Source: Planctomycetota bacterium (GTDB taxonomy: Bacteria > Planctomycetota > UBA1135 > JADKAF01). Taken from it: 64,000 nucleotides of DNA. Shown one piece after another: positions 16,970 through 25,442 of the stretch (position 1 is its first letter; each line of letters begins with the position of its first letter). The notes under the pieces are model-generated. The model searched no databases. It saw only the letters and a program-made list of their open reading frames with translations, and was not told where the DNA came from. The position numbers were made by a program, and so were the translations under genes. The stretch is taken from assembly GCA_016719295.1 (NCBI GenBank), contig JADKAF010000001.1:2232001-2296000 (forward strand), written 5' to 3'.

Positions 16970-19333
16970 TCAGCGTTCCTCGACGAGCCCCACTTCGACT
17001 CGCCCCGCCACCGGAGCGATCGTCTGGTCGCGGAAGCTCGGCACCGCGACGACCAGCGCGGCGACGCCGCGCGGGATCACCAGACGCAGCTCGCCCGTCC
17101 GGCTCGTGGCACCGGCGAAGCGGTAGCCGTCGGGGCCGCCCGCGGGATCCTTCACCGCGACGGTGGCGCGCGGGAAGAGCTCGCCGCGCGGATCGCGGAG
17201 CACCAGCGTCGTGAGATGTGCGTGTTGGCGGAGATCGAGATTCCGCAGCGCGCTCGGGCGCTCGAGCTGCGCCGCGCTCAGCGCGAGCTCGGAGGTCTTC
17301 CAGAGCTCCACCCCGCCCGCGCGAATGCTGAGCGCGATCGGGCCCACCGCGAGGCCCTGCACCGCGAACTCGCCCTGCGGATTCGGCTGCGCGGTCTGCG
17401 CGTGGCCATCGCTGCCGAGCGCGAAGACCTCGAGAGCCTGGGGGCGCTCGAAGACGACGCGGCCCGCGAGGCCGCCGCGGCGCGGCACCTGCAGCAGGAG
17501 ATCGCGCTGGCCGGCTTCGACGGTGAAGCGCGGACGCGGACCGAAGGTCCCGGTGATCACCTCGACCTCGATGCTCGGCGTGCGCGGGATGCCGAGGCGA
17601 CGGAAGGCGCCATTCGCATCGGTGTGCAGACCTTCGCGCGCGGCGTCGTCGACGAGCTCGCTCGCCAGACCTCGGGGCAAGAGGACCCGCGCTCCCGGGA
17701 TCGGCGCGCCGTCGTTCCACTGCACGCGTCCGGCGAGGAGATGCGGCCCGTCTCCTAGGTTCAGCGCGGCGAGCTCGCGGATCGCCCCGGGGAGATCGAG
17801 CGCATCCAGCTCGACGTGCGTCTCCAGCTCGTCGAGCACGACGGGACGGTAGAGCACGCCACCGACGGCCAAGCCGTCGGCATACGGGTCGTGCGGGACG
17901 TCTGGGGTGCGCCGCTGCAGATGCAGGTGCAGCTCGCGCGCGCGCATCGGCCTGGGCGCAGCGGCGAGGACGAGCTCGAAGCGACTGCTCGCATCGAGAG
18001 CGATCTCGGCGGTCTCGAGGCGCTTCGAGCCTCGTTCCGGCCAGGTGATGAGGCGGAGCTCGACGATCTTCTTCGGCAGCGCGCGCCCGCCCGCATCGCG
18101 TAGCTCGGCGCGCGCCGCGGCGTAGTGTTCGGCAGAGCGCAGCTCGCGCCGCGGCGGCCCGACATCTTCCAACGCCAACGCGAGCAGCGGGGCGAACGGC
18201 GCGTCGAGATAGGCCTCCACGCGCACGGGCAACCCGCGCTCCCAGAGGAGCGCGAGCGGCGTCGTGCCATTCGCACCGAGGAGCGCGTGGTCGTCCCACG
18301 CGATCCACGCCGGCTCCCCGTCGCGGAACTCCCCCCGCGCGGCGATGCGCGCCTTCCAGCGCGCGTGGCGACAGATCTCGAGATCGTGCACGCCGACGAG
18401 CTCGGCTCGCGCGATCGGCGGCAGCACGAGCTCGATCGTCGCGCCCTGCGGCGCATCGGCGGCGCGCAGCAGGTGCAGCCCCTTCGCTCGCGTGGGGAAC
18501 GCGAAGGCGACCTCGATGTCCGGAGCGCGCGTGCGATCCCAGAGGGCGACGGCTTCGCCGTGCTCGTCGGTCGTGCCGCGCCAGTGGAACGCGTCGGCGA
18601 ACCAGAGCGTCGGTTGCGCATCGATGGGAGCCCAGCCGGCATGCTCACGCAGCATCACGTCGCGGCTCTGCTCGAGGCTGCGACCCACGCCCTCCTCCAC
18701 GACCTCCATTCGGGTGATGGTGCCGTCTCCGTGCTCCTCGAGGCCCTCGGTCGGTTGCGAGACGACACCGCTCGCGTCGCCGTCTTCGCCCACTTGCTCC
18801 TCGACGATCATCTCGCTGTCGCTGATCGAGAAGGCCTCCTCCAGCTCTGCACGTCGCACCACGCCGCGCTCGAAGGTCCAGATGTGCTGCGCTTCCTGCG
18901 TCGGCGGCTCGGGATCCTCGCCGCCGTCGCCGCTCGGGTTCCAGAGACGCGCGAGTGCAAAGAACGGCAGCGGCGCCGCGCGCAGATCGATCAGCCCCAC
19001 CGGGATCCCCGAGGCCGGCTCGCCGCGTTCGTCGACGACGCGGATCAGGATCGCGCCGGCGGGCAGCTCGCGCCGGCGTTCCTCTTCGCGGCGCGCGACC
19101 GAAGCCTCGCGCGGCGCTTCGCCGCTCGACGCTGCATCGCTCACGCGCTCCGGAGCTGCGAGCCAATCGGCTCCGCGCTCGATCTCGTTCGCGCGCGCAA
19201 GCTCCTCGCTCGCGCTCTCGCCGCCGCCGCCGAGGACGAGCCAGAGGATCAGCGCGAGCGCGCCGAGGAGCAGCGCCGAGAACGCGGCCGCGACGAGTGC
19301 TCGCGCGGCGCGGGCGGAAGAGCAGCAGGCCAT
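16970..19333 (-). CDS. Membrane-anchored carboxypeptidase-regulatory-like protein
   Basis: A 787-residue protein with an N-terminal membrane segment (about residues 12-35, ALVAAAFSALLLGALALILW) and a large outside region. Carboxypeptidase-regulatory/CNA-B-like segments include IRVVDERGEPASGIPVGL near residue 100, LAGRVQWNDGAPIPGARV and AFRRLGIPRTP. Late segments GGLAGRVVFERP and RLVIPRGVAAL match the same places in the 9021-11201 protein, so the two are paralogs. It ends 23 bases from the convergent kinase gene. The two paralogs bracket the sigma/kinase pair on the opposite strand, which may reflect duplication around that signalling module. No enzyme residues identified. Confidence 0.65.
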   Translation of the reverse strand: MACCSSARAARALVAAAFSALLLGALALILWLVLGGGGESASEELARANEIERGADWLAAPERVSDAASSGEAPREASVARREEERRRELPAGAILIRVVDERGEPASGIPVGLIDLRAAPLPFFALARLWNPSGDGGEDPEPPTQEAQHIWTFERGVVRRAELEEAFSISDSEMIVEEQVGEDGDASGVVSQPTEGLEEHGDGTITRMEVVEEGVGRSLEQSRDVMLREHAGWAPIDAQPTLWFADAFHWRGTTDEHGEAVALWDRTRAPDIEVAFAFPTRAKGLHLLRAADAPQGATIELVLPPIARAELVGVHDLEICRHARWKARIAARGEFRDGEPAWIAWDDHALLGANGTTPLALLWERGLPVRVEAYLDAPFAPLLALALEDVGPPRRELRSAEHYAAARAELRDAGGRALPKKIVELRLITWPERGSKRLETAEIALDASSRFELVLAAAPRPMRARELHLHLQRRTPDVPHDPYADGLAVGGVLYRPVVLDELETHVELDALDLPGAIRELAALNLGDGPHLLAGRVQWNDGAPIPGARVLLPRGLASELVDDAAREGLHTDANGAFRRLGIPRTPSIEVEVITGTFGPRPRFTVEAGQRDLLLQVPRRGGLAGRVVFERPQALEVFALGSDGHAQTAQPNPQGEFAVQGLAVGPIALSIRAGGVELWKTSELALSAAQLERPSALRNLDLRQHAHLTTLVLRDPRGELFPRATVAVKDPAGGPDGYRFAGATSRTGELRLVIPRGVAALVVAVPSFRDQTIAPVAGRVEVGLVEER

Positions 19334-19364
19334 GGTCTCTCGCGCGAACGCGCGCGTACCTTCC

Positions 19365-20465
19365 TCAGTTCACGAAGCGCACGGCGAAGATCGGCGGCAG
19401 GTGCTCGGAGATCGTACGCCAGGAGTCGCCGGCATCGTCGCTCCACCAGAGGCTGCCCGTGGTCGAGCCCATCGCCAAGGTCTCGCCGTCGGCGGCGACC
19501 TCGAGGCCGTGGCGATAGATCAAGTCGTAGGCGTGCTCCTGCGGCAGCCCTTTCTTCAGGACCTCGAACGACTTCCCGCCGTCCCGCGTGCGCAGCACCA
19601 AGACCTTGCCGTCCACCGGCACGCGACACTCATCCTTCTGCGCGGGCGCGAACCACGCGGTATCGGGATCGGAGGGGTGTGCGGCGACGGCGAAGCCGAA
19701 GCGGCTCGGCGCCTTCGCCTTCATCTCCTTCCACGTCGTGCCGTCCTTCTGCGTGCGGAAGATGCCGTTGTGGTGCTGCGCCCAGATCCGCGCGGGGCGT
19801 GCCGCGCACTGCGCGAGCCGGTGTGGATCTTGGATGTTGGGATTGAACTGCTGCTCCTCCGGCGCGAACTCGGCGCGCATCCCCTGCGCGATGTTCCGCC
19901 AGCTCGCTCCGCCGTCGTCGCTGCGCCAGACGCCGCCGCAGGAGACGCCGACGACGAGGCGCATCGCATCGCGGGGATCGACGAGCACGCTGTGGATGCC
20001 GGGCGCGTCATAGCCGCCCCCGAACCACTCCGCCCGCTCGGGTGCGTTCCAGAGCGACTCCACGAGCTGCCAGCTCTTACCGCCATCCGCGCTGTGGAAG
20101 AGCCCGCCGGGAATGGTCCCGCACCAGAGCGCGTTCTCGGCGCGGGGATCGATCTCGAGCGACCAGATCAAGCGCAGCTTGCGAGGCAGAGGACGCCCCA
20201 TGCGATCGGTCTCGACACGTCCCTCGGGGAGCTGCGGATAGCTCGGAACGCCGAGAGGCTCCCACTGCTCGCCGCGTTGGCGATGCAGCTTCACGCCGAA
20301 GTGCCCGTGGTCTAGCGCCGCGTAGAGCGCGCCATCGCGCGGATCGCGGAGGCATATCGAAGTGGGAACCCCGCGGAACGCGGGCTCCTCGATCTTCCAG
20401 CGCCGGCCCTTCCTCCGCAGCACGAAGAGCCCCTTCCGCGTCGCGACCAACAGCTCCTTCGACAT
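19365..20465 (-). CDS. BNR/Asp-box beta-propeller protein, sialidase-like fold
   Basis: A 366-residue protein starting at MSKELLVATRKGLFVLRR, with no signal peptide, so it is predicted to be cytoplasmic. Five Asp-box turns space the chain: HSADGGKSW, RSDDGGASW, RTQKDGTTW, RTRDGGKSF and WSDDAGDSW. This is the WD40/YVTN/BNR-like family, often annotated as exo-alpha-sialidase or glycosyl hydrolase. I do not see the arginine triad or other sialidase catalytic residues, so enzymatic activity should not be assumed. It starts 37 bases after the MoaD-like gene on the same strand and is probably co-transcribed with it. The pairing is discussed in the findings. Confidence 0.8.
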   Translation of the reverse strand: MSKELLVATRKGLFVLRRKGRRWKIEEPAFRGVPTSICLRDPRDGALYAALDHGHFGVKLHRQRGEQWEPLGVPSYPQLPEGRVETDRMGRPLPRKLRLIWSLEIDPRAENALWCGTIPGGLFHSADGGKSWQLVESLWNAPERAEWFGGGYDAPGIHSVLVDPRDAMRLVVGVSCGGVWRSDDGGASWRNIAQGMRAEFAPEEQQFNPNIQDPHRLAQCAARPARIWAQHHNGIFRTQKDGTTWKEMKAKAPSRFGFAVAAHPSDPDTAWFAPAQKDECRVPVDGKVLVLRTRDGGKSFEVLKKGLPQEHAYDLIYRHGLEVAADGETLAMGSTTGSLWWSDDAGDSWRTISEHLPPIFAVRFVN

Positions 20466-20502
20466 CACACTCCTCCTCTTCCTCTGGGATCGACGCGCGC
20501 GG

Positions 20503-20772
20503 CTAGCCGCCCGACAACGCCTGGAAGACCTCGATGCGCGCGTGCAGAGCGACCTCCTGCCGGAGATGCACGCGATCGCTCGAGAGCTCGCCATCGACGA
20601 AGATCGCGACATGAGGGCGCAGCTCGCCCGCGTCGTCGATCAAGTAGCCGCGCACTCCGGGGTAGCGCGAGCACGCCGCCTCCATGGCGTCGCGCAGCGT
20701 TCGCCCCTCGACCTCGACGGGCGGGCACGCGATGTGGCGCTGCAAGACCTCTGGGAAGACGACGCGCGGCAT
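20503..20772 (-). CDS. MoaD/ThiS-family ubiquitin-like protein
   Basis: A small protein of about 89 residues starting at MPRVVFPEVLQRH; an upstream in-frame ATG at 20805 would add 11 residues. The sequence follows the MoaD/ThiS beta-grasp pattern: VEVEGRTLRDAMEAAC, then the helix and loop SRYPGVRGYLIDDAGELRP, then VAIFVDGELSSD. It ends in ALSGG, giving the C-terminal Gly-Gly used for adenylation and thiocarboxylation in sulfur carriers and for conjugation in ubiquitin-like modifiers. No MoaE, MoeB/ThiF or molybdopterin gene is nearby. The only close partner is the BNR propeller downstream. Its role as sulfur carrier or protein modifier is open. Confidence 0.78.
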   Translation of the reverse strand: MPRVVFPEVLQRHIACPPVEVEGRTLRDAMEAACSRYPGVRGYLIDDAGELRPHVAIFVDGELSSDRVHLRQEVALHARIEVFQALSGG

Positions 20773-20918
20773 GCGCGCAGTCTCGGCACCGAGGGGGGAT
20801 CGCACAAGCGAGCGCCGCGGATCGACGCCGAGGAGAACGGGTCCCTACTCCCTGGAGCCCGTAGCTCGCCGCGCCGTACGCCGCTAGCGTGCGTGCCGAT
20901 CTCCGCTCCGAGGTGCCC

Positions 20919-22538
20919 ATGTTCCGCGCGTGCTCCGGCTCGTTCGCCCTCGCGCTGCTCGGCGCACTCGGCGCGAGCGACGCGAGCTCTCAAGTGCCCC
21001 TGCTGAGCTGCGCCGACGCGGCCGGGAGCACCGACCTCCCGATGACCTGCGCCGCCGTCGGCGACGTCGATGGCGATGGCCTCGCCGATGTCGTGATCGG
21101 GCGACCGATCGAACGCGAGGCGCGAGGTTCGCTGGTACTGCTCTCCTCGCGCACGGGCCGCGAGCGCTGGCGCATCGACGGCGCGAGCTTCGCGCAGACG
21201 CTCGGACGCACCGTGGCCGGCGGCGCGGATCTCGACGGCGACGGGATCGGGGACGTCGCCGCGGTGGAGTTCCAGATCGTCCCGACGCCGAGCTATCTCG
21301 TGCGCGCGTACTCCGGAGCCACGGGAGCGCTGCTCTGGTCGGCGCTCGACGGGAGCTCCAACATCGCCTCGACGTGCTTCGTCGGCGATGTCGATGGCGA
21401 TGGCAAGAGCGAGCTGCTCTGCGGCGCGCCCTTCGCGACGGGGAGCGCGGGCCCCGCGGGGCGCGCGAGCTTGCGCTCGGGTCGCACGGGCACGCTGCTG
21501 CGCCTGTTCGAAGGAACGGCTGCGCTCGACTTCTTCGGTCAGAGCCTCGCGGCGCTCGGCGACATCGATGGCGACGGTACGGCGGACTTCGCGATCGCGG
21601 CGCCGATGGCGACGCCGCAAGGGAGCACGGGAGGAGGAGCGGGCTATGTCGCGCTCTTCTCGGGCCGCAGCGGGCAGCTCCTGCGGCGCTTCGATGGCCA
21701 CGTCGCGGGGAGCGGCTTCGGGCTCGGGCTCGCTCCCCTCGCGGATCTCGATCGCGACGGCACGATCGAGCTCGCGGTGGGCGCACCGCTGGAGCCGAAC
21801 GGCGGCGCGGCATACTTCGTCTCGGGCGCGAGCGGCGCGATCCTGCGCCGCTTCGGCGGCAGCGCCGCGGGGCAACAGCTCGGCTTCGCCATAGCGCGCC
21901 TCCGCGATCTCGACGGCGATGGCATCGCCGAATGCGCCATCGCGGCTCCGCGCGAAGGAGGCGCGGGAACGGTGCGCATCCACGACGGTACGAGCGGCGC
22001 GATCCGCTCGACGCTGCACGGCAGCGCGGGCTCGCGCTTCGGCGCCCGCCTCGCGTCGGCGGGCGATGCCAACGCCGATGGCGCGGAGGAGCTCTGGGTG
22101 CTTCGCGATCCCGCTCCACCGCTCGTCGGTGCGCTGACGCTCTACGCGCTGCGCAGCTTGGTGCCCTTCGGCGCGGGCTGCCGCGCGCTCGCGCCGAGTC
22201 CCGCGCTCGTGCTGCAGCCGCTGCAGCTCGGCGCCGCGGCGCAGATCGCGGGGAGCGGTGCACCGCCCTTCGCTCGCGGGTGCTTGATGGTCGGCCTCGT
22301 GCCGGAGCTCCCCCTCGTGCTCACCGAGGCGTGCACGCTGTATCTCGAGCCCGCGACGATCTTCGAACGACGCGAGCTCATGAACGACGCGAGCGGCTCG
22401 TTCGCGCTCTCGATCGCGGTGCCGAACGATCCTTGGCTCGCGGGCGTCGCGATCGCCGTGCAAGCGGCGTGGTCCGATGTCGGCAGCCCGCTCGGCTTCG
22501 CGCTGACGCAGGCGATCTACGGCGCGATCGAAGCTTGA
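20919..22538 (+). CDS. Secreted FG-GAP (integrin-alpha-like) repeat protein
   Basis: A 539-residue protein starting at MFRACSGSFALALLGALG; an in-frame ATG at 20889 would add 10 residues. After a signal peptide, seven FG-GAP blades are visible with calcium loops DVDGDGLADV, DLDGDGIGDV, DVDGDGKSEL, DIDGDGTADF, DLDRDGTIEL, DLDGDGIAEC and DANADGAEEL. A separate C-terminal domain of about 120 residues starts at FGAGCRALAP. It is a tandem paralog of the next gene (22646-24274): same size, same domain order and a matching C-terminus ending in YGAIEA against YGAIEG. A TAnnnT-type -10 candidate (TAGCGT) lies at 20885-20890. Probably surface-exposed; ligand unknown. Confidence 0.83.
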   Translation: MFRACSGSFALALLGALGASDASSQVPLLSCADAAGSTDLPMTCAAVGDVDGDGLADVVIGRPIEREARGSLVLLSSRTGRERWRIDGASFAQTLGRTVAGGADLDGDGIGDVAAVEFQIVPTPSYLVRAYSGATGALLWSALDGSSNIASTCFVGDVDGDGKSELLCGAPFATGSAGPAGRASLRSGRTGTLLRLFEGTAALDFFGQSLAALGDIDGDGTADFAIAAPMATPQGSTGGGAGYVALFSGRSGQLLRRFDGHVAGSGFGLGLAPLADLDRDGTIELAVGAPLEPNGGAAYFVSGASGAILRRFGGSAAGQQLGFAIARLRDLDGDGIAECAIAAPREGGAGTVRIHDGTSGAIRSTLHGSAGSRFGARLASAGDANADGAEELWVLRDPAPPLVGALTLYALRSLVPFGAGCRALAPSPALVLQPLQLGAAAQIAGSGAPPFARGCLMVGLVPELPLVLTEACTLYLEPATIFERRELMNDASGSFALSIAVPNDPWLAGVAIAVQAAWSDVGSPLGFALTQAIYGAIEA

Positions 22539-22645
22539 AGCGCTCCGAAGCTCCCATCGAGTTCGCCTCGGCCCTACTCCGTACTCTCGCGTGTCGAACG
22601 CGCGGGTAGCTTCGATGGCGTCCCGCGAACGAGGAGGTCGACGCG

Positions 22646-24274
22646 ATGTCCTGGTCCACGCTCTGGCGTAGCTCGGCTTGGCTCTGCGTCCTCCTCGGCG
22701 CCGCGAGCGCGGGCCGAGCGCAGGTCGCGCTGCTTGAGTTCGCCGACGGCCCGCGCAGCGACGAGGTGCTCGAGCTGACGGTGGCCGCGGCGGGCGACGT
22801 CGATGGCGACGGGATCTCCGATGCCGCGATCGGACGTCCGAGCGACGAGCAGGGCTTCGGCTCCGTGGTCCTGATCTCCGGCCGCACCGGCGGCGAGCTG
22901 TGGAGGCAACGCGGCACCTGGCTCGAGGATCGACTCGGCGCGCGGCTCGACGCCGGAGCGGACTTGAACGGCGACGGCGTCGGCGAGGTCTTAGCCTTGC
23001 AGACCCTCCACGGTCCGAGTGGTGGCTACGCGCTGCGCGTGTTCTCCGGCGCGAGCGGCGCGCCGCTCTGGCGCGTCGTCGATGGCCGCGAGATCTTCGA
23101 GACGCTGCGCTTCGTCGGCGACCTCGACGGCGACGGCAAGCGCGAGATCCTCTGCGGCACGCCCTTCGCACCGAGCCTCTCCATTCACACGGGACGCGTG
23201 GCCTTGCGCTCGGGCGCGAACGGGGCGCTGCTCTACGAGGTGTTCGGCACGGGCACGCTCGACTATCTCGGCGTCGCGGCGACCGCGGTGGAGGACGTCG
23301 ATGGCGACGGTACGAACGACCTCGCCGTCGGTGCACCGATGACGCATCCACCGCAGCAACCGACGCTCGACCGCGGCTACTTGTGGATCCTCTCCGGACG
23401 CACCGGTCGCGCGCTGCGCAGGATCGACGGTCCCGCTTCCCTCGGCGGCTTCGGCACTGCCCTCGCGAACGTGGGCGACCTCGACGGCGACGGCGCGAGC
23501 GAGCTCTGCGTCGGCGCGCCGCACGAGCCGCTGGGTGGCGCGGCCTACCTCGTCTCGGCGTCGAACGGAGCGATCCTCCGCCGCCTCGGCGGCAGCGCCG
23601 CGAACGCAGCGTTCGGCACGTCGATCGCCGTCCTCGGCGATCTCGATGGCGATGGCAAGCAGGAGTGTGCGATCGGCGCGCCGGGCGAGAACGCGGGCGC
23701 CGGTGCCGTGCACGTCCACTCGGGCGCGAGCGGTACGGAGCTCGCGGTGATCCGCGGCAGCGCGGCGGAACCAGTGGGCGCCCTCGTGGCGCGCGCCGGC
23801 GAGGTCAGCGGCGACGGCGCCGAGGATCTCTGGCTGCTCGTCGCACGCCCCCTGCCGATCCCCGATCTGCTGCGGCTCTTCTCCGCACGCCGCACGACGC
23901 GCTTCGGCGCGGGTTGCCGTACGGCCGCCGCAGCGCCGTCGCTGACGTTGTCTTCGCTGCGCCTCGGCAGCACGGCTCAGATGCTCGGGACGAATGCTCC
24001 CGCGTTCGCGCCCGGCTGCGCGCTGCTCAGCCGTCGGCCGAGCCTGCCGCTCGTGCTCGACGCGAGCTGCACGCTCTATCTCGAGCTCGCGACCATGTTC
24101 GAACTCGCGCGCCTCACCAGCGACGGCGCAGGATCTTCGTCGCTCGCGATCCAGATACCTCTCGATCCTTGGCTCGCGGGGCTCGAGGTCGCCGTGCAAC
24201 TCGGCTGGGCCGACGCAGGCAGCGCGCACGGCTTCGCACTGACGCACGCGGTCTACGGCGCGATCGAGGGCTGA
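22646..24274 (+). CDS. Secreted FG-GAP repeat protein, tandem paralog
   Basis: A 542-residue exported protein (signal LCVLLGAASAGRAQ, cleavage near residue 26). Seven FG-GAP repeats are seen: DVDGDGISDA, DLNGDGVGEV, DLDGDGKREI, DVDGDGTNDL, DLDGDGASEL, DLDGDGKQEC and EVSGDGAEDL. A C-terminal domain beginning FGAGCRTAAA matches that of the upstream paralog. The ribosome site GAGGAGG lies about 11 bases before the ATG, and a TAGCTT -10 candidate is at 22607-22612. Its 3' end overlaps the convergent dioxygenase gene by 22 bases. The pair at 20919 and 22646 is a clear local duplication. Confidence 0.85.
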   Translation: MSWSTLWRSSAWLCVLLGAASAGRAQVALLEFADGPRSDEVLELTVAAAGDVDGDGISDAAIGRPSDEQGFGSVVLISGRTGGELWRQRGTWLEDRLGARLDAGADLNGDGVGEVLALQTLHGPSGGYALRVFSGASGAPLWRVVDGREIFETLRFVGDLDGDGKREILCGTPFAPSLSIHTGRVALRSGANGALLYEVFGTGTLDYLGVAATAVEDVDGDGTNDLAVGAPMTHPPQQPTLDRGYLWILSGRTGRALRRIDGPASLGGFGTALANVGDLDGDGASELCVGAPHEPLGGAAYLVSASNGAILRRLGGSAANAAFGTSIAVLGDLDGDGKQECAIGAPGENAGAGAVHVHSGASGTELAVIRGSAAEPVGALVARAGEVSGDGAEDLWLLVARPLPIPDLLRLFSARRTTRFGAGCRTAAAAPSLTLSSLRLGSTAQMLGTNAPAFAPGCALLSRRPSLPLVLDASCTLYLELATMFELARLTSDGAGSSSLAIQIPLDPWLAGLEVAVQLGWADAGSAHGFALTHAVYGAIEG

Positions 24275-25071
24275 GGCGTGCTCGTGCGTTCGAACGCGAA
24301 CGCCGCGAGCGAGAGCACGCCGTGCTCGAAGGCCTCGTGCAGCAGACGACCACGCGCACCGGCGCCCGCGCCGCCCCACGCGACGAAGAGCGGCAAGAGG
24401 TGCTCGACGGTCGGGTGATTGCGCCGCGCGTGCGGTGCGAAGCGCTCCCAACCGAGCCCGCTCGCGAGCTCGCCGCGCCCGAGCACGTCGCGCAGCCAGC
24501 GCTGGAACTCCGCGGCCCACGGAGCGCGCGGCGCTTCGCGCGCCTCGAGCTCGCCCAGCGCATGCGTCGCGCCGCCGCTGCCGACCAGCACGCAGCCCTG
24601 CTCGAGCAACGGCGCCAGCGCGCGCCCCACCGCGTGATGATGCGCCGCATCGAGGCGGGGCTGCACCGAAAGCGCGATCACCGGGACGTCGGCCGCGGCG
24701 CGCAGGCGCGCGAGCGGGATCCAGACGCCGTGATCGAACCCGCGCTCCGCCGTGCGCGCGGCGATCCCCGCATCGACGAGGCGCTGCGCGATCTCGTCGG
24801 CGAGCGCCGGATCCCCGGGCGCGGGATAGCGCTGCGCGTAGAGCTCCGCTGGGAAGCCGCCGAAGTCGTGGATCGTGCGCGGAGCGGCTCCGCGTTCCAC
24901 CAAGACCTCCGCGCTCGTCCAATGCGCGCTCGCGACGAGGAACGCGCGCGGACGACCGAGGACTTCGCCGAGCGCGCTCCAGAAGCTCGTGGTGGCATTC
25001 TCGCGGAGCAGCAGCTCAGGGGCGCCGTGCGAGAGGAAGAACGCGCGCGCCGGGGTTCGAGCGTCGAGCAT
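24253..25071 (-). CDS. DODA/YgiD-type extradiol dioxygenase (LigB family)
   Basis: A 272-residue protein starting at MLDARTPARAFFLSHG. The family cleaves catechol-type rings such as 4,5-DOPA using a metal held by histidines; some bacterial members act on other substrates. Probable ligands are visible as H15 (SHGAPE), H50 (ASAHW), H114 (GFDHGVWIPL) and H170 (GGATHAL). The motif HPTVEHLLPLFVAWG near the end is typical of YgiD-like proteins. Length matches the family. It lies 14 bases downstream of a small membrane-protein gene on the same strand and overlaps the FG-GAP gene tail-to-tail. The family is secure; the physiological substrate is not. Confidence 0.88.
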   Translation of the reverse strand: MLDARTPARAFFLSHGAPELLLRENATTSFWSALGEVLGRPRAFLVASAHWTSAEVLVERGAAPRTIHDFGGFPAELYAQRYPAPGDPALADEIAQRLVDAGIAARTAERGFDHGVWIPLARLRAAADVPVIALSVQPRLDAAHHHAVGRALAPLLEQGCVLVGSGGATHALGELEAREAPRAPWAAEFQRWLRDVLGRGELASGLGWERFAPHARRNHPTVEHLLPLFVAWGGAGAGARGRLLHEAFEHGVLSLAAFAFERTSTPQPSIAP

Positions 25072-25085
25072 GGGGCGAATCCTCC

Positions 25086-25334
25086 TCAGCGCGCGAGGCG
25101 CAGCACGCGCGGCTCCGCATCGCCGCGGGTTCCCTTCATCGAAGCGCCTTCCGCGCTCGCGGTCCAGCGCGCGCGCACGCACCGCGTCCCCCCGCGCTGC
25201 GGGACGAGCTGCGCATCCGCGGTGCCCTCGCACACGGCCCTCTCTCGCGCGCTCTCCCCGATGCGCACGAGCCACGCGGCCGAGCCGCCGAGCAGCAGCG
25301 CCAGTGCGGCGAACGCGAGCAGAGAACGGGACAT
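25086..25334 (-). CDS. Small membrane or secreted protein, hypothetical
   Basis: An 82-residue frame starting at MSRSLLAFAALALLLGG, with a hydrophobic segment (residues 4-24) that could be a signal peptide or a membrane anchor. The rest is short and basic, with two cysteines (in VCEG and TRCVRAR). It sits 14 bases upstream of the dioxygenase gene and is probably co-transcribed with it. It is divergent from the GntR regulator. I do not recognise the family. Its reality rests on the signal-like N-terminus and tight spacing. Confidence 0.5.
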   Translation of the reverse strand: MSRSLLAFAALALLLGGSAAWLVRIGESARERAVCEGTADAQLVPQRGGTRCVRARWTASAEGASMKGTRGDAEPRVLRLAR

Positions 25335-25403
25335 GTCGGCCGAGCGGCGCCTCGCGAAGGACGGAGCCCATCCTACGCGCTCGATCCGCCCCTGCCTCCG
25401 CCC

Positions 25404-25432
25404 TTGACACACTGTACCGTCTGCTCTAGTAC
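25404..25432 (+). promoter_or_regulatory. Sigma70-type promoter for the GntR/ABC operon
   Basis: A perfect -35 TTGACA (25404-25409) is followed after 17 bases by TAGTAC (25427-25432), close to the TAnnnT -10 form of GC-rich bacteria. The GntR start codon is only 11 bases beyond the -10, so the mRNA should be leaderless or nearly so. A direct repeat GTACCGTC (25414-25421 and 25429-25436) overlaps the spacer and the -10, a plausible operator for autoregulation by the GntR protein. Confidence 0.75.
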
Positions 25433-25442
25433 CGTCGGCACT

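Noticed and set aside
19365..20465. Catalytic sialidase
   Set aside because: Asp-boxes are present but the catalytic arginines, tyrosine and a signal peptide are not seen.
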